From NCBI RefSeq assembly GCF_016125575.1, contig NZ_WGLM01000003.1, positions 124,001 to 188,000 on the forward strand: 64,000 nucleotides of DNA, given 5' to 3'. The notes under the pieces were generated by a model. That model had not been told where the DNA came from. It saw only the letters and a program-made list of their open reading frames with translations, and ran no database searches. The stretch comes from Limimaricola sp. GTDB lineage: Bacteria > Pseudomonadota > Alphaproteobacteria > Rhodobacterales > Rhodobacteraceae. A program made the position numbers and the translations under genes. Shown here piece after piece: positions 1-7,913 of the stretch (the stretch's first letter is position 1; each line of letters begins with the position of its first letter).

Positions 1-1
1 G

Positions 2-1069
2 CTGGCCGAGGCCCGAGTGGCGGCCGACGCGAACCGAAGGCTTGCGCGGGCTGGTGGGGATCCACTGGCCGAGAAGCGGGCGAAGGCAGAGACGCCGACC
101 TTCGCCGAGGCCGTGGAGCAGTATCTGGAAGTCATCGCGCCAGAGTTCCGCAGCGAGAAGCACCTGAAACAATGGCGCTCGACGTTGGACACCTACGCCG
201 GGCCGGTGCTGGGGCGGATGCTGGTGTCCGACATTGCCCTGCCCGATGTGCTGCGCGTCTTGCAGCCCATCTGGACCGACAAGACCGAGACGGCGCGACG
301 GCTGCGCGGGCGGATCGAAAGTGTCTTGGACTGGGCGTCCGTCTCAGGGCACAGGACGGGCGACAACCCTGCGCGCTGGCGAGGCAACCTCGACAAGAAG
401 CTTCCCAAGCCGAACAAGGTGGCCGAGAAGGACAACCAGCCAGCCTTGGCCCTTGCAGACCTGCCGCGATGGTGGCGGGCCCTTGCCCAGCGCGACGGCA
501 TCGCCGCACAGGCGCTGGCGTTCTTGACCCTGACCGCCGCGCGATCTGGCGAAGTCCGGGGCATGGCATGGGATGAAGTCGATATGGACCGGGCGCTGTG
601 GGTCATCCCGGCCACGCGCATGAAGATGAAGCGTGAACACCGCGTGCCGCTCACCACCGAGGCTGTCGCGATGCTGCGCGCCCTGCCCCGGCTGGCGGGC
701 AACCCCTACGTCTTTTTCGCGCCGCGTGGCGGGATGCTGTCCGACATGTCGATAAGCGCCGTCATGCGGCGGATGCAGGAAGCCGAAGTGAAGGCGGGCC
801 GCCCCGGCTGGCTCGACCCGGTGAACAAACGCCCCGCTGTGCCGCATGGCTTGCGCTCGAGCTTCCGTCAGTGGGCCGCGGAGCAAGGCGTGGACCGCGA
901 CATGGCCGAGATGGCGCTTGCCCACCGTGTCGGGGACGCGACCGAAAGGGCCTACCAGCGGTCAGACATGCTGGAACGGCGCCGCGCACTGGCGGCGGCA
1001 TGGGCCCGGTTCGTGAAGGGTGAGGCGGGCGGGAATGTTGTCGATCTGGCAGGCAAGCGCGCGGGGTGA
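2..1069 (+). CDS. Tyrosine-type site-specific integrase (5' end outside window)
   Basis: Catalyses integration and excision of a mobile element. The reading frame is open to the window edge; the codons before the GTG at 17 still read as family-like sequence (LAEARVAAD), so the true start and most of the arm-binding domain lie upstream. Counting from that GTG, a core-binding domain spans about residues 27-125 and the catalytic domain about 145-330. The tetrad is visible: R176 (TAARSGEVRG), H277-x-x-R280 (HGLRSSF), H303 (LAHRVG) and the nucleophile Y313. All residues are intact, so the enzyme is probably functional. It is followed by an AlpA-like regulator, a common pairing in integrated elements. 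Confidence 0.93.
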   Translation: MAEARVAADANRRLARAGGDPLAEKRAKAETPTFAEAVEQYLEVIAPEFRSEKHLKQWRSTLDTYAGPVLGRMLVSDIALPDVLRVLQPIWTDKTETARRLRGRIESVLDWASVSGHRTGDNPARWRGNLDKKLPKPNKVAEKDNQPALALADLPRWWRALAQRDGIAAQALAFLTLTAARSGEVRGMAWDEVDMDRALWVIPATRMKMKREHRVPLTTEAVAMLRALPRLAGNPYVFFAPRGGMLSDMSISAVMRRMQEAEVKAGRPGWLDPVNKRPAVPHGLRSSFRQWAAEQGVDRDMAEMALAHRVGDATERAYQRSDMLERRRALAAAWARFVKGEAGGNVVDLAGKRAG

Positions 1070-1196
1070 TTCCCTGCTGCTGACATGCTGTCAATAGGGC
1101 TAAGGCTCTGATTTCCCAAGAGTGCCGAGTGCGTGCATATGGGAATTCTCCGGACTGTTCCACGGTTCGGGCATGGACCAAAAACGGAGGTGTCCC

Positions 1197-1385
1197 ATGT
1201 CCGAACTGAACCCCCTTATCCGTCGCCCGGAGGTCGAACGCCTGACTGGTCTGGGCCGGTCGCAGATCTACGCCATGATGTCGCGCGGGGAATTTCCGCG
1301 CCCTGTCCGCATCTCGGCGCGGTCGGTCGGCTGGCGCGAAAGCGACGTTGCCGCGTGGCTCGAAAGTCGGGAGGTCGCGGCTTGA
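1197..1385 (+). CDS. AlpA-family helix-turn-helix regulator / excisionase-like
   Basis: A 62-residue protein that is almost entirely one MerR/AlpA-type helix-turn-helix (about residues 8-50: RRPEVERLTGLGRSQIYAMM, then a basic wing and WRESDVAAWL). Family members activate integrase expression or act as excision factors. The start at ATG 1197 is chosen because CGGAGG lies six bases before it (1185-1190); longer frames starting at 1122 have no such site. It lies 128 bases after the integrase on the same strand and is followed by a rho-independent terminator. Confidence 0.85.
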   Translation: MSELNPLIRRPEVERLTGLGRSQIYAMMSRGEFPRPVRISARSVGWRESDVAAWLESREVAA

Positions 1386-1406
1386 AATGGGAAGGATGAA
1401 AAGGTT

Positions 1407-1449
1407 CGCCCCGCCCGGTGTCGGAGCCGGGTCGGGGCGGGGGTCTTTT
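1407..1449 (+). terminator. Intrinsic terminator after alpA-like gene
   Basis: The stem CGCCCCG-CCCGG (1407-1418) pairs with CCGGG-CGGGGCG (1427-1439, one bulged T) around an eight-base loop and is followed by GGGGTCTTTTG. It lies 21 bases after the alpA-like stop codon. It argues against starting the next gene upstream of 1450. Confidence 0.75.
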
Positions 1450-1464
1450 GCTGACAAGCTGAGT

Positions 1465-1776
1465 ATGAAGAACGTAGCGCAACAGGCGCCGAAACGCCAG
1501 ACTGGTGCGGGTTACTTCGTCACTGAGCCAGGGCAACCGCAGCGAGAGGTCCACCTCACCGGACAATCGGCTTGGGTCCTGGGCTTGCTTATTGCCACGG
1601 GACGGGCCGGACTAACGGCGGCCGACCTTCCGGCAGGCGTCCGCGTCGCCGCAGTTGTCCTCAAGCTGCGCCGAGCCGGCGTGCCTATCCTCACGATCAA
1701 CGAGCCGAACACCGGCCCTTTCGGCGGCAGCCATGCCCGCTACACGCTCGCCGCGAACGTTGAGGTGGCGCAATGA
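1465..1776 (+). CDS. Small winged-helix-like protein of an integrated element
   Basis: A 103-residue protein. The middle (about residues 28-75, LTGQSAWVLGLLIATGRAGL, then a second helix VAAVVLKLRRAGVPI) has the pattern of a short winged helix in which two helices precede a strand; the C-terminus resembles the wing (HARYTLA). No specific function is recognised. The ATG at 1465 was chosen because a terminator occupies 1407-1449. It overlaps the next gene by four bases (ATGA), so the two are translationally coupled. Confidence 0.65.
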   Translation: MKNVAQQAPKRQTGAGYFVTEPGQPQREVHLTGQSAWVLGLLIATGRAGLTAADLPAGVRVAAVVLKLRRAGVPILTINEPNTGPFGGSHARYTLAANVEVAQ

Positions 1777-2051
1777 CCAGCATCGCCGAGAAGGACCTCA
1801 GCACGCACGAGGCGGCCGACGACTACGAGGGAGTGATCCATCGCCGAGGGCAATGGCGCGTGGCCGTCTGTCGCCATGATCTGCAGTGGCTTCTGCAGCG
1901 CAGGAGCGGCGATGGGAGCATGGCTGGACCGCGATGGCGGTCGGTCGCCTTCTGTCGGACGCGGGCGGCGCTGGTTCGGCTGTGGCAGGCGGAGACCGGC
2001 GACGAGGGGAAAGCGCTGGCGTCACTGCCGGACAGCATCAACATCAGATGA
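1773..2051 (+). CDS. Hypothetical protein of the integrated element
   Basis: A 92-residue, Arg- and Trp-rich protein with no recognised domain. It begins inside the stop of the preceding gene (ATGA overlap at 1773), which supports its reality and operon membership. The first 30 residues are acidic (TSIAEKDLSTHEAADDYEG) and the rest basic (RRGQWRVAV, RSVAFCRTRAALVRLWQ). It is followed eight bases later by a strong hairpin. A small DNA- or RNA-binding accessory protein is conceivable, but this is only inference. Confidence 0.6.
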   Translation: MTSIAEKDLSTHEAADDYEGVIHRRGQWRVAVCRHDLQWLLQRRSGDGSMAGPRWRSVAFCRTRAALVRLWQAETGDEGKALASLPDSINIR

Positions 2052-2058
2052 GGGATTT

Positions 2059-2089
2059 GCCCCTGCCGCCTAGCACCGGCGGCGGGGGC
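2059..2089 (+). terminator. Strong GC hairpin after the small-gene pair
   Basis: GCCCCTGCCGCC (2059-2070) pairs with GGCGGCGGGGGC (2078-2089) over 12 positions with one G.T wobble; the loop is seven bases. There is no T-run after it, so termination is likely but not certain. It starts eight bases after the stop at 2051. Confidence 0.5.
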
Positions 2090-2297
2090 TCGTGTCGGCT
2101 GGACGGTTTGAACGACAGTGGCGACCGACACGAAAGGCTTACCACGGGGCGCGACCACAAGCCAACCGCAGTCCGAAAGGCTGAAGCGGGGTCGCCGGGG
2201 GCAGAGACACCCTCGAAAGTAGCAGCCAATCCGCACCCCGTCTCCTTGGGCGGTGCGGAGCCCTAAGCGACGGCCCGGCTCCGCTGAGCACGACCGC

Positions 2298-2351
2298 AAG
2301 GGCACAGGGACCAACCCGAGCTTCGGCTGGGGCTGGTCGTCCTGTGCCCTT
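2298..2351. other. Long near-perfect hairpin with TTCG tetraloop
   Basis: Outer stem AAGGGCACAGG (2298-2308) pairs perfectly with CCTGTGCCCTT (2341-2351). The inner arms GACCA/TGGTC, CCC/GGG and AGC/GCT continue the helix with only two single-base mismatches and a two-base bulge, closing on TTCG (2322-2325). About 22 base pairs in total. TTCG loops are typical of very stable RNA hairpins, so this could be a terminator, a small structured RNA or a DNA cruciform used by the mobile element. No poly-T follows. Confidence 0.7.
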
Positions 2352-2802
2352 TGCTCAAGCCCTCACCACTGAGCAGGACAGCAGATAACTGGGAGACGCG
2401 CGCGAGCATAACTCGCCTTGTGTCGGACCATGTTGCGAAAATCGGTCTTCCGCCCGCGCAACAATCCACCTTTTCTGGCGATCTGCAGCCCCCATGCTCT
2501 TTCCTGCACCTTGTTCACTTGACCGCCATATGGGGCCGACGCAGTTGCCGCGGTCTCAACTGCTGTGCCTAGTCGGGCATGTTCTGCACGGCTAAGACCG
2601 CCAGCGACGGCCCTGCGCGGTCCTATGATTGGCCACCACTTGCGCTCTGGGTAGCCAGGGGGCGAGCCCCAGAAGAGATGAAGCACTCCCTAGTGGCGCC
2701 TGTGGCGGGTGGCGGAGGCACTGCTGTGTTGACATGCGTGCGGATTGCCCTTGTCCTCGAAGCGGAACGCACCTCATGCAGAGACCCAGCGGGAGGCGGA
2801 AC

Positions 2803-3462
2803 GTGGCAGGTGAGTATCCGTTTTCGCAACTGGCGACAGATGTGCGATGCCTCGCCAGAGCCATTTTGAATGAGCCGGTCGAGGTTGCCGGAAGCGAACG
2901 GCAGCGGCGGGCGCAGATCATCGACCAGACATTGCGCGAGACCATGAGCTTTGAAGAAGCCCTGGCCATAGACTGGGTGCCGTTCCAGATCGAAGAGCAG
3001 TTTCGGCGCCTCGTGCGAGAGATCAACAACATCAGCCTGACCGACGCCCAGGTTGACGCGCTCCGGGGGCAGGTCGTTGCAGCGGAGCAAGTCGCTCTCG
3101 CCTACAGCGAAGTAATCGCCTCGTTTGAAGTCGATGAGACGGATGACCTGATGAGAACGCTTTTCGGCTTTGACGTAGCTGCCGAAAGGGCAAGGGACGC
3201 CATCGAGCGCGGCCGGCTCAAGGAAGAATTGAACCGGCCCGACCACACCTCCGGCTACGCTATCGGCGGCACAATGGCCCTGTGTATCGCCATCGCTGAT
3301 ACGACTGACGGAACGGCCGGACAGGCCGCAGGGGTTCTGGGCGTCGGAGGTATTGCTGCCATCATCGCCGCCTATGTCAGTTGGAAAGACCGGAAAAAGG
3401 TTCTCTCTCGCCTTGCAGCAATCGAAACCAAGTGGTGGTTCGAGCCCATTGCCCGCTGGTAA
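2803..3462 (+). CDS. Hypothetical protein with C-terminal membrane segments
   Basis: A 219-residue protein of unknown function. The start at GTG 2803 is preferred because GGAGG lies six bases upstream (2792-2796); the in-frame ATG at 2776 has no such site, and sequence upstream of it is low-complexity. Residues 1-140 are helical and charged, with coiled-coil-like stretches (EEQFRRLVREINN). Two hydrophobic segments at about 152-166 and 175-193 (GVGGIAAIIAAYVSW) suggest a membrane hairpin, followed by a basic tail. It is isolated, with large gaps on both sides. Phage- or island-encoded superinfection or defence membrane proteins have this layout, but nothing specific supports that. Confidence 0.6.
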   Translation: MAGEYPFSQLATDVRCLARAILNEPVEVAGSERQRRAQIIDQTLRETMSFEEALAIDWVPFQIEEQFRRLVREINNISLTDAQVDALRGQVVAAEQVALAYSEVIASFEVDETDDLMRTLFGFDVAAERARDAIERGRLKEELNRPDHTSGYAIGGTMALCIAIADTTDGTAGQAAGVLGVGGIAAIIAAYVSWKDRKKVLSRLAAIETKWWFEPIARW

Positions 3463-3732
3463 TGGCAACGGTTGCCGACCGAGGACCCAGACCGGAACTG
3501 AACAGGCAAAGGATGCGCCCAACTCTTGATTTCAGGATGGCGCGGAAACTGCCCACCCGTCGCATCAGTGACTTGCCACACCCGTCCGCCGAATTGGTTC
3601 AGTCTCGACGTCTCGGCCGAAATGGCGGCATCGGAGCGTTACCGAGGGGCCTGCCGGCCGCCCCTCATTTGCAAGGCAATCTAGCGGGTCGGCTGCATTT
3701 GCCTCGGGCACGCGGTCTCGCATCTTGTCATC

Positions 3733-4944
3733 ATGGCAACGGTATCTCCCTCCCCCCGATCGACCACGATTACGCTTGGCTCCACCACGGCGGGGCCATT
3801 CGATGTCGGCTTTCGCCTGTTCACGGATGAGGTGGCCGTTTATGTCGATGGCGTCCTTCTGGACGGCGCCGAATATTCCGTGGCCGGCACCTTCGTGGGT
3901 GGCTACTGCGATGCAGCGACAGTCACGCTCAACACCGCGCGGGACGCGGGCACGCAGGTCACAATCCAGTCCGTCGCATCGGCTACCCGCAGCGTCGACT
4001 ATCTCGCCACGGATCCGGGACTCGCACGCAAGCTGAATATCGAACTCGGGCGGCTTACCTCCATTGTCGCAGACGCCAAGCGCGACGGTGCTGCAAGCCT
4101 GCGCGTTCTCGACGTTGCCAACGTGGTCATTCCTACCGACCGCGCCTCGAAATACCTGGCCTTCGACGCGGACGGCAACGTGACGGTGGCGGCGGGTTCG
4201 GCCGGCGAATATCCCGTGTCGGATTACATGGGCAGCGTCGTGGTGGCGGCGGATGCGGCGGCGGCGCGGACTTTGCTCGGGCTGGGCACGGCGGCGGTGA
4301 CGGCGGCCAGCGCCTACGCCACGGCGGCGCAGGGGGCCCTTGCCGATGCAGCGGCGCCGAAGGAGAGCCCCGTGTTCACCGGCGCGCCAAAGGCCCCTAC
4401 GGCGGCGGCAGGCACCGACACGGAGCAGATAGCTACCACGGCATTCGTCGTGGCCCAGGGCGGCATCAAGGGCGTCTCCACCTATGCCAGCAACCTGACC
4501 AGCTATGACCTTGCCGGCGATGCGCCGACCGGTGCGACACATGCGGACATCTACGTGACCGGCAGCGGCAGCAGCGGCGGCAACGTCGAGTTCGGGCGAT
4601 CGGGCGCGACGGTGGTGAAATACAACGTCCCGCTCTCCCAGCTTGCCTCCGTCACGACATCGCTCGGCGCCGCGGTGGTGGGGAACGGCGTAGACGGCTC
4701 AGTCGGCAACGCTTCCACCTATTCGGACGGGACGCTCTCGATCAGCGCGGGCGGCGGCTTGAGCACGGCTGACGGCACGACATCATCGGCGACCGGCTCT
4801 GGCGGCGATATCGTGTTCCGGGGTTCGAGCTACAACTACAGCCCGTCCGGCTTCTGGGGCGGCATCGGGGCCTATGGCTCGGGCGGCGGCACAGGGGCAT
4901 CGAACTACAGCGGCGCGGGCGTCCTGCGCGTGTTCTGGCGCTGA
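3733..4944 (+). CDS. Phage tail-fibre-like protein (orphan)
   Basis: A 403-residue protein. Residues 1-150 look like the N-terminal virion-attachment domain of T7-type tail fibres (TTITLGSTTAGPFDVGFRL; DYLATDPGLARKLNIELG). Residues 211-240 carry the classic fibre shaft repeat (SPVFTGAPKAPTAAAG, then EQIATTAFV). From about residue 265 the sequence is rich in Gly and Ser and ends in a glycine-rich tip (SGGGTGASNYSGAGVLRVFWR), like receptor-binding tips. No other morphogenesis gene (portal, capsid, tape measure) is in the window, so this is a prophage remnant or a retained adhesin/tailocin part. I see no clear ribosome binding site before ATG 3733, which fits decay. Confidence 0.8.
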   Translation: MATVSPSPRSTTITLGSTTAGPFDVGFRLFTDEVAVYVDGVLLDGAEYSVAGTFVGGYCDAATVTLNTARDAGTQVTIQSVASATRSVDYLATDPGLARKLNIELGRLTSIVADAKRDGAASLRVLDVANVVIPTDRASKYLAFDADGNVTVAAGSAGEYPVSDYMGSVVVAADAAAARTLLGLGTAAVTAASAYATAAQGALADAAAPKESPVFTGAPKAPTAAAGTDTEQIATTAFVVAQGGIKGVSTYASNLTSYDLAGDAPTGATHADIYVTGSGSSGGNVEFGRSGATVVKYNVPLSQLASVTTSLGAAVVGNGVDGSVGNASTYSDGTLSISAGGGLSTADGTTSSATGSGGDIVFRGSSYNYSPSGFWGGIGAYGSGGGTGASNYSGAGVLRVFWR

Positions 4945-5102
4945 TGCTGCCTGCAAGGCGTTCTCGTCAGGCCCGGCTGGCCTCTGGCCGTCGGATTGGA
5001 AAGATCCCTGTGCGGGCTGCTGTCCTTTCCTGCCATGCCTAGAGGCACTGCCGTTGGGTCAGACCAAGTCTGTGATATTGAGCCCGCTGAGCACCTCTGA
5101 GC

Positions 5103-5747
5103 CTAGGCGCTGTCAAATTGGAAGTCAGCGAATGGGTCTGGATGTATCGTTCGAGCGATGAAGATGCCCGTAATTGGCACACCAGGGAATCGCTGTGAGA
5201 TGATGGTGTGCACGGCACGGTAGTGTCGTCCGACTGTGAGTACGTCGTCGAAGATACCGATGTTTACAGGCGGGGGATTGGCCAAGTTTTCGTTGATCTG
5301 GTAGACTCTAAGAAGCTCTTCAACCGTCATTCGGTGGCCGTCACCAGCGGCATGTGACGCCTCAGTCGATGTCGTTTGGACAACTAAGCTTCGAACATCC
5401 AGACCGGGCCTGATATTTCGGCAAATCTGAACCATGCGGTCGTCATAATCGGGATGACCCAACGCTTTCGATCCGGGTACTGGGACGAGCGTAGCTTGAT
5501 CCAACCATTCGGGATTCAAGTTTGCGGCGAGTTCCGCCGCGGCCTGTTGAATGGCTATGCCCTTGTAATGGTATCCTTTCTTAGTGTCGCGCTCACTGGG
5601 TTTCTTTTTCAGGTTCCAGATCAGTTTATTGGTTTCACCCTCGTAGCCGCCCCTAGCCCTGTACTCTCGGAGAAATATGCATTTGTCGTCTACATTTAGG
5701 GCGTTGTGGTCGCGACGGATCAGCTCGTCCACCTTGGTGAAGGCCAT
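5103..5747 (-). CDS. Phosphoribosyltransferase-like protein (ComF-like fold)
   Basis: A 214-residue protein with the two loops of type I phosphoribosyltransferases: a pyrophosphate-loop-like LVPVPGSK (87-94) and a PRPP-binding-type motif GIFDDVLTVG (164-173) with the Asp pair at 167-168. The usual TTG of the PRPP loop is TVG. It starts inside the end of the DprA-like gene (shared ATG/stop region at 5747-5749), so the two are one operon. DprA and ComF both belong to DNA-uptake biology, but here they sit as an isolated pair in a prophage-like island. A nucleotide-signalling or defence role is inference. Confidence 0.72.
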   Translation of the reverse strand: MAFTKVDELIRRDHNALNVDDKCIFLREYRARGGYEGETNKLIWNLKKKPSERDTKKGYHYKGIAIQQAAAELAANLNPEWLDQATLVPVPGSKALGHPDYDDRMVQICRNIRPGLDVRSLVVQTTSTEASHAAGDGHRMTVEELLRVYQINENLANPPPVNIGIFDDVLTVGRHYRAVHTIISQRFPGVPITGIFIARTIHPDPFADFQFDSA

Positions 5748-6643
5748 CAGTCGACCAGCGCCTTCACGATGTCTTCTGGCTCCCGAACCCGAATGGCCCC
5801 TTCCTTCTCAAATCGAGCCGGCCAAGTGATGGCAGGATTCTGGAAGCAACTGTCGAGAATGAAGAGCTTCCGACCCTGAAACAATGCCGCGCGGGCTTGG
5901 GTGAGTGTCCCCGAGGTTTCCCCGGCTTCAACGATGACTGTGCCCTCGGTGAGGGCGCTCATCGTCGCGTTGCGCTCAGGGAAGTAATATCGCTTCTGCT
6001 GAAACGGTTGTGCCGCGTACCGAAGGACTGGAACCTGTGAAATGAGAAGGTGCTGTTTCGCTATCAAGTCCTGAAGGTCGGCGTTCTCTTTCGGGTAGTG
6101 TTCACCCAGCGGTGTCCCGATGACGGCAATAGTTGTGCCTCCGGCCCTTAGCGCTGCGGTGTGCGCGGCCCGGTCGATGCCGGTAGCCAAGCCTGATACA
6201 ACAGCAAAATTTCGCGCCACCAACTCCTTCGCGATCCGCGCAGCTCGCCTGACACCTTCCTGGGAGGGCTTGCGGCTCCCGACCACCGCTATGCCCCGCA
6301 TCTCGCTCAGTTCCCAAGTGCCCTGATAATAGAGCAATTCGACCGGATGCTTGGCGTCTCGAAGCTTTGCTGGATAGTCGCCAGCTTTGTGAACGCGGAC
6401 ACCAAACTGATAAACCCCAGACTTGTGCAACTTCTCAAGCACCATGGAGGCTGTTTGATCTGCCTCGTGGTGAGGTACAAAATCGGACGGCAACGCTGTT
6501 GGATCTTTGGCAAACATCTCTGCCAGCGTCTTGAAGGTGGCTCCTTGTTCCATGAACAGGGCTTCATAGGCACCCATTTCCAACTGGGGCGATATGACTT
6601 TTCCGGCAGGGCCAGAATCGCGGAACAAGGCCAGGCTATTCAA
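5747..6643 (-). CDS. DprA/SMF-like Rossmann (SLOG) protein
   Basis: A 298-residue DprA-family protein. Visible: YPAKLRDAKHPVELLYYQG (90-108), the Rossmann start GIAVVGSRKPSQEG (117-130), SGLATGIDRAAH (150-161), TIAVIGTPLGEHYP (171-184), FPERNATMSALTEG (221-234) and SGTLTQA (244-250). Housekeeping DprA loads RecA on incoming ssDNA, but the N-terminus and missing C-terminal winged helix set this apart as an orphan variant. The frame begins with TTG at 6643 (next Met is residue 23); no strong ribosome binding site is seen, so the start is uncertain. It is coupled to the phosphoribosyltransferase gene. G+C looks lower than in flanking core genes, suggesting transfer. Confidence 0.85.
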   Translation of the reverse strand: MNSLALFRDSGPAGKVISPQLEMGAYEALFMEQGATFKTLAEMFAKDPTALPSDFVPHHEADQTASMVLEKLHKSGVYQFGVRVHKAGDYPAKLRDAKHPVELLYYQGTWELSEMRGIAVVGSRKPSQEGVRRAARIAKELVARNFAVVSGLATGIDRAAHTAALRAGGTTIAVIGTPLGEHYPKENADLQDLIAKQHLLISQVPVLRYAAQPFQQKRYYFPERNATMSALTEGTVIVEAGETSGTLTQARAALFQGRKLFILDSCFQNPAITWPARFEKEGAIRVREPEDIVKALVD

Positions 6644-6831
6644 GGCTTGGCAACGCAGCGGCAGTGGTCATCGGCGTCTCCCTCAGTCATCGTGTCGTGA
6701 CGACCTGTCATATCAGAATGCCCAGCATATAGACGCGAAAGCAATACCGGCTCGCCCTGTTGTGCCGCTGACCTGAGCAGATGTCCCCTTCAACAGCGAT
6801 GGTTCGGACAGGCAGCGACGCCCGTGGGCCG

Positions 6832-7272
6832 CTAAGTTTCTTCGTGGGGCGCCTGCTGGATCTCCACGACACGCTCACCGGGCCGGCGGTATTCGTAGGC
6901 ACCCGCGATCTGCCGGGCATCGACGTGCACCGCCACGGGCGAGACCTTCGCGTCGGCCGCGAGAAACTCTGCCATCCGGGCGCGGATGCTTTCCGACTTG
7001 GCGTTGAGCATGAGATCCAGCGCCACTTCCAACGCCCGCACCTTCGCCACCGCTCGCAGGCCCTCGGCCTCTGCGATGAACCGCGCCTGGGCGGCCTCAT
7101 AGGCGTCACGGACTGCGGGGCGCTTCATGGCCTTGTGCCAGCCCGCAGGCGATAGGCTCGCCTTCTCGCAGGCTTCCGTGATGGTCGCGCCACGGACGCG
7201 GTAATCCATCGCAGCACGCAGCTTGGCGCTGATACGGGGCTTCGGGGTCGGGACTGGGCGAAGGTGCGTCAT
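6832..7272 (-). CDS. Phage terminase-small-subunit-like HTH protein
   Basis: A 146-residue protein. Residues about 12-50 form a helix-turn-helix of the kind found in terminase small subunits (LRAAMDYRVRGATITEACEK, then SLSPAGWHKAMKRP). Residues 50-115 are a long amphipathic helical region (AEGLRAVAKVRALEVAL), and the tail is basic and acidic. ATG 7272 was chosen over 7422 because the extra upstream residues are not protein-like. It is divergent from the XRE regulator. No large terminase subunit is nearby, so either it is a remnant or a DNA-binding accessory protein. Confidence 0.6.
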   Translation of the reverse strand: MTHLRPVPTPKPRISAKLRAAMDYRVRGATITEACEKASLSPAGWHKAMKRPAVRDAYEAAQARFIAEAEGLRAVAKVRALEVALDLMLNAKSESIRARMAEFLAADAKVSPVAVHVDARQIAGAYEYRRPGERVVEIQQAPHEET

Positions 7273-7455
7273 GCTTGCAAAATAATGCGAGGCCAGATTC
7301 CGCAAAATGCAACCGCCGAGGATAACCGTCATAGCTACCCGCCGCAGGAATGGCCTGCGGATCAGGTCAGGGTGATTGGCAAGGTGATATGGGTCGTCGG
7401 CAAGGTTTGATCGACCAGCCAACCTCGATCTGTTGGATTCCTATCGAAACTGCCA

Positions 7456-7493
7456 ACTTCGGAAAAACAATTCTTGGTTGACGACTCCGAAGT
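7456..7493. promoter_or_regulatory. Inverted repeat between divergent HTH genes (candidate operator)
   Basis: ACTTCGGA (7456-7463) and its exact reverse complement TCCGAAGT (7486-7493) lie 30 bases apart centre to centre, close to three helical turns. The second arm ends 19 bases before the XRE gene start. This would suit autoregulation by the XRE repressor, but no binding data can be seen here. Confidence 0.4.
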
Positions 7494-7512
7494 CTGCGGG
7501 AAGAGATGAGAC

Positions 7513-7860
7513 ATGCATGAAATTGACGCATATGTTGGGAAAAGGATCCGGTCGGAGAGGCTTCACGCCGATCTCACGCAGGCGGCCCTAGCCGATAGGG
7601 TCGGCATCAGGTTCCAGCAGCTGCAGAAATATGAGTCGGGTCAGAACCGCGTTTCGGCCTCTCGCTTGTGGTCAATTGCTGCGGCCCTGAAAGTGCCCGT
7701 CTCCAGCTTCTTTCCCGACCTGTGGAGTGACCCCGACGCCGGACATTTCATTGAGGTGAGATCGGTCGACAACGATATCCTGAAGAAGATGCGTCGCCTC
7801 GGCCCAAAGGAGCACGCTTCACTTTTGGTGCTGCTTGACGCGCTGGCGACAGGTGACTGA
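7513..7860 (+). CDS. XRE-family (Cro/CI-type) transcriptional regulator
   Basis: A 115-residue repressor-type protein. The helix-turn-helix occupies about residues 8-65: VGKRIRSERLHADLTQAALA, followed by GIRFQQLQKYESGQNRVSA, the standard XRE pattern with the turn at DRVG. Residues 66-115 form a short tail (SSFFPDLW; HASLLVLLDAL) of the length seen in Rhodobacterales prophage and island repressors. It is divergent from the terminase-like gene, with an inverted repeat between them. Likely an element-maintenance or autoregulated repressor. Confidence 0.88.
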   Translation: MHEIDAYVGKRIRSERLHADLTQAALADRVGIRFQQLQKYESGQNRVSASRLWSIAAALKVPVSSFFPDLWSDPDAGHFIEVRSVDNDILKKMRRLGPKEHASLLVLLDALATGD

Positions 7861-7913
7861 TCACTGGGGCATGCCAGCCATTCATCAAGGTTAGGCCTGC
7901 CATCCTTGGACTT

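Larger units (their letters stand above)
2052..2802. other. 751-base stretch without a convincing protein gene
   Basis: No reading frame here has both a ribosome binding site and protein-like composition. The stretch holds two notable structures: the GC hairpin at 2059-2089 and a long hairpin with a TTCG loop at 2298-2351. Between them (2100-2290) I see only short interrupted frames. It may be decayed element DNA or contain a non-coding RNA. Confidence 0.5.
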
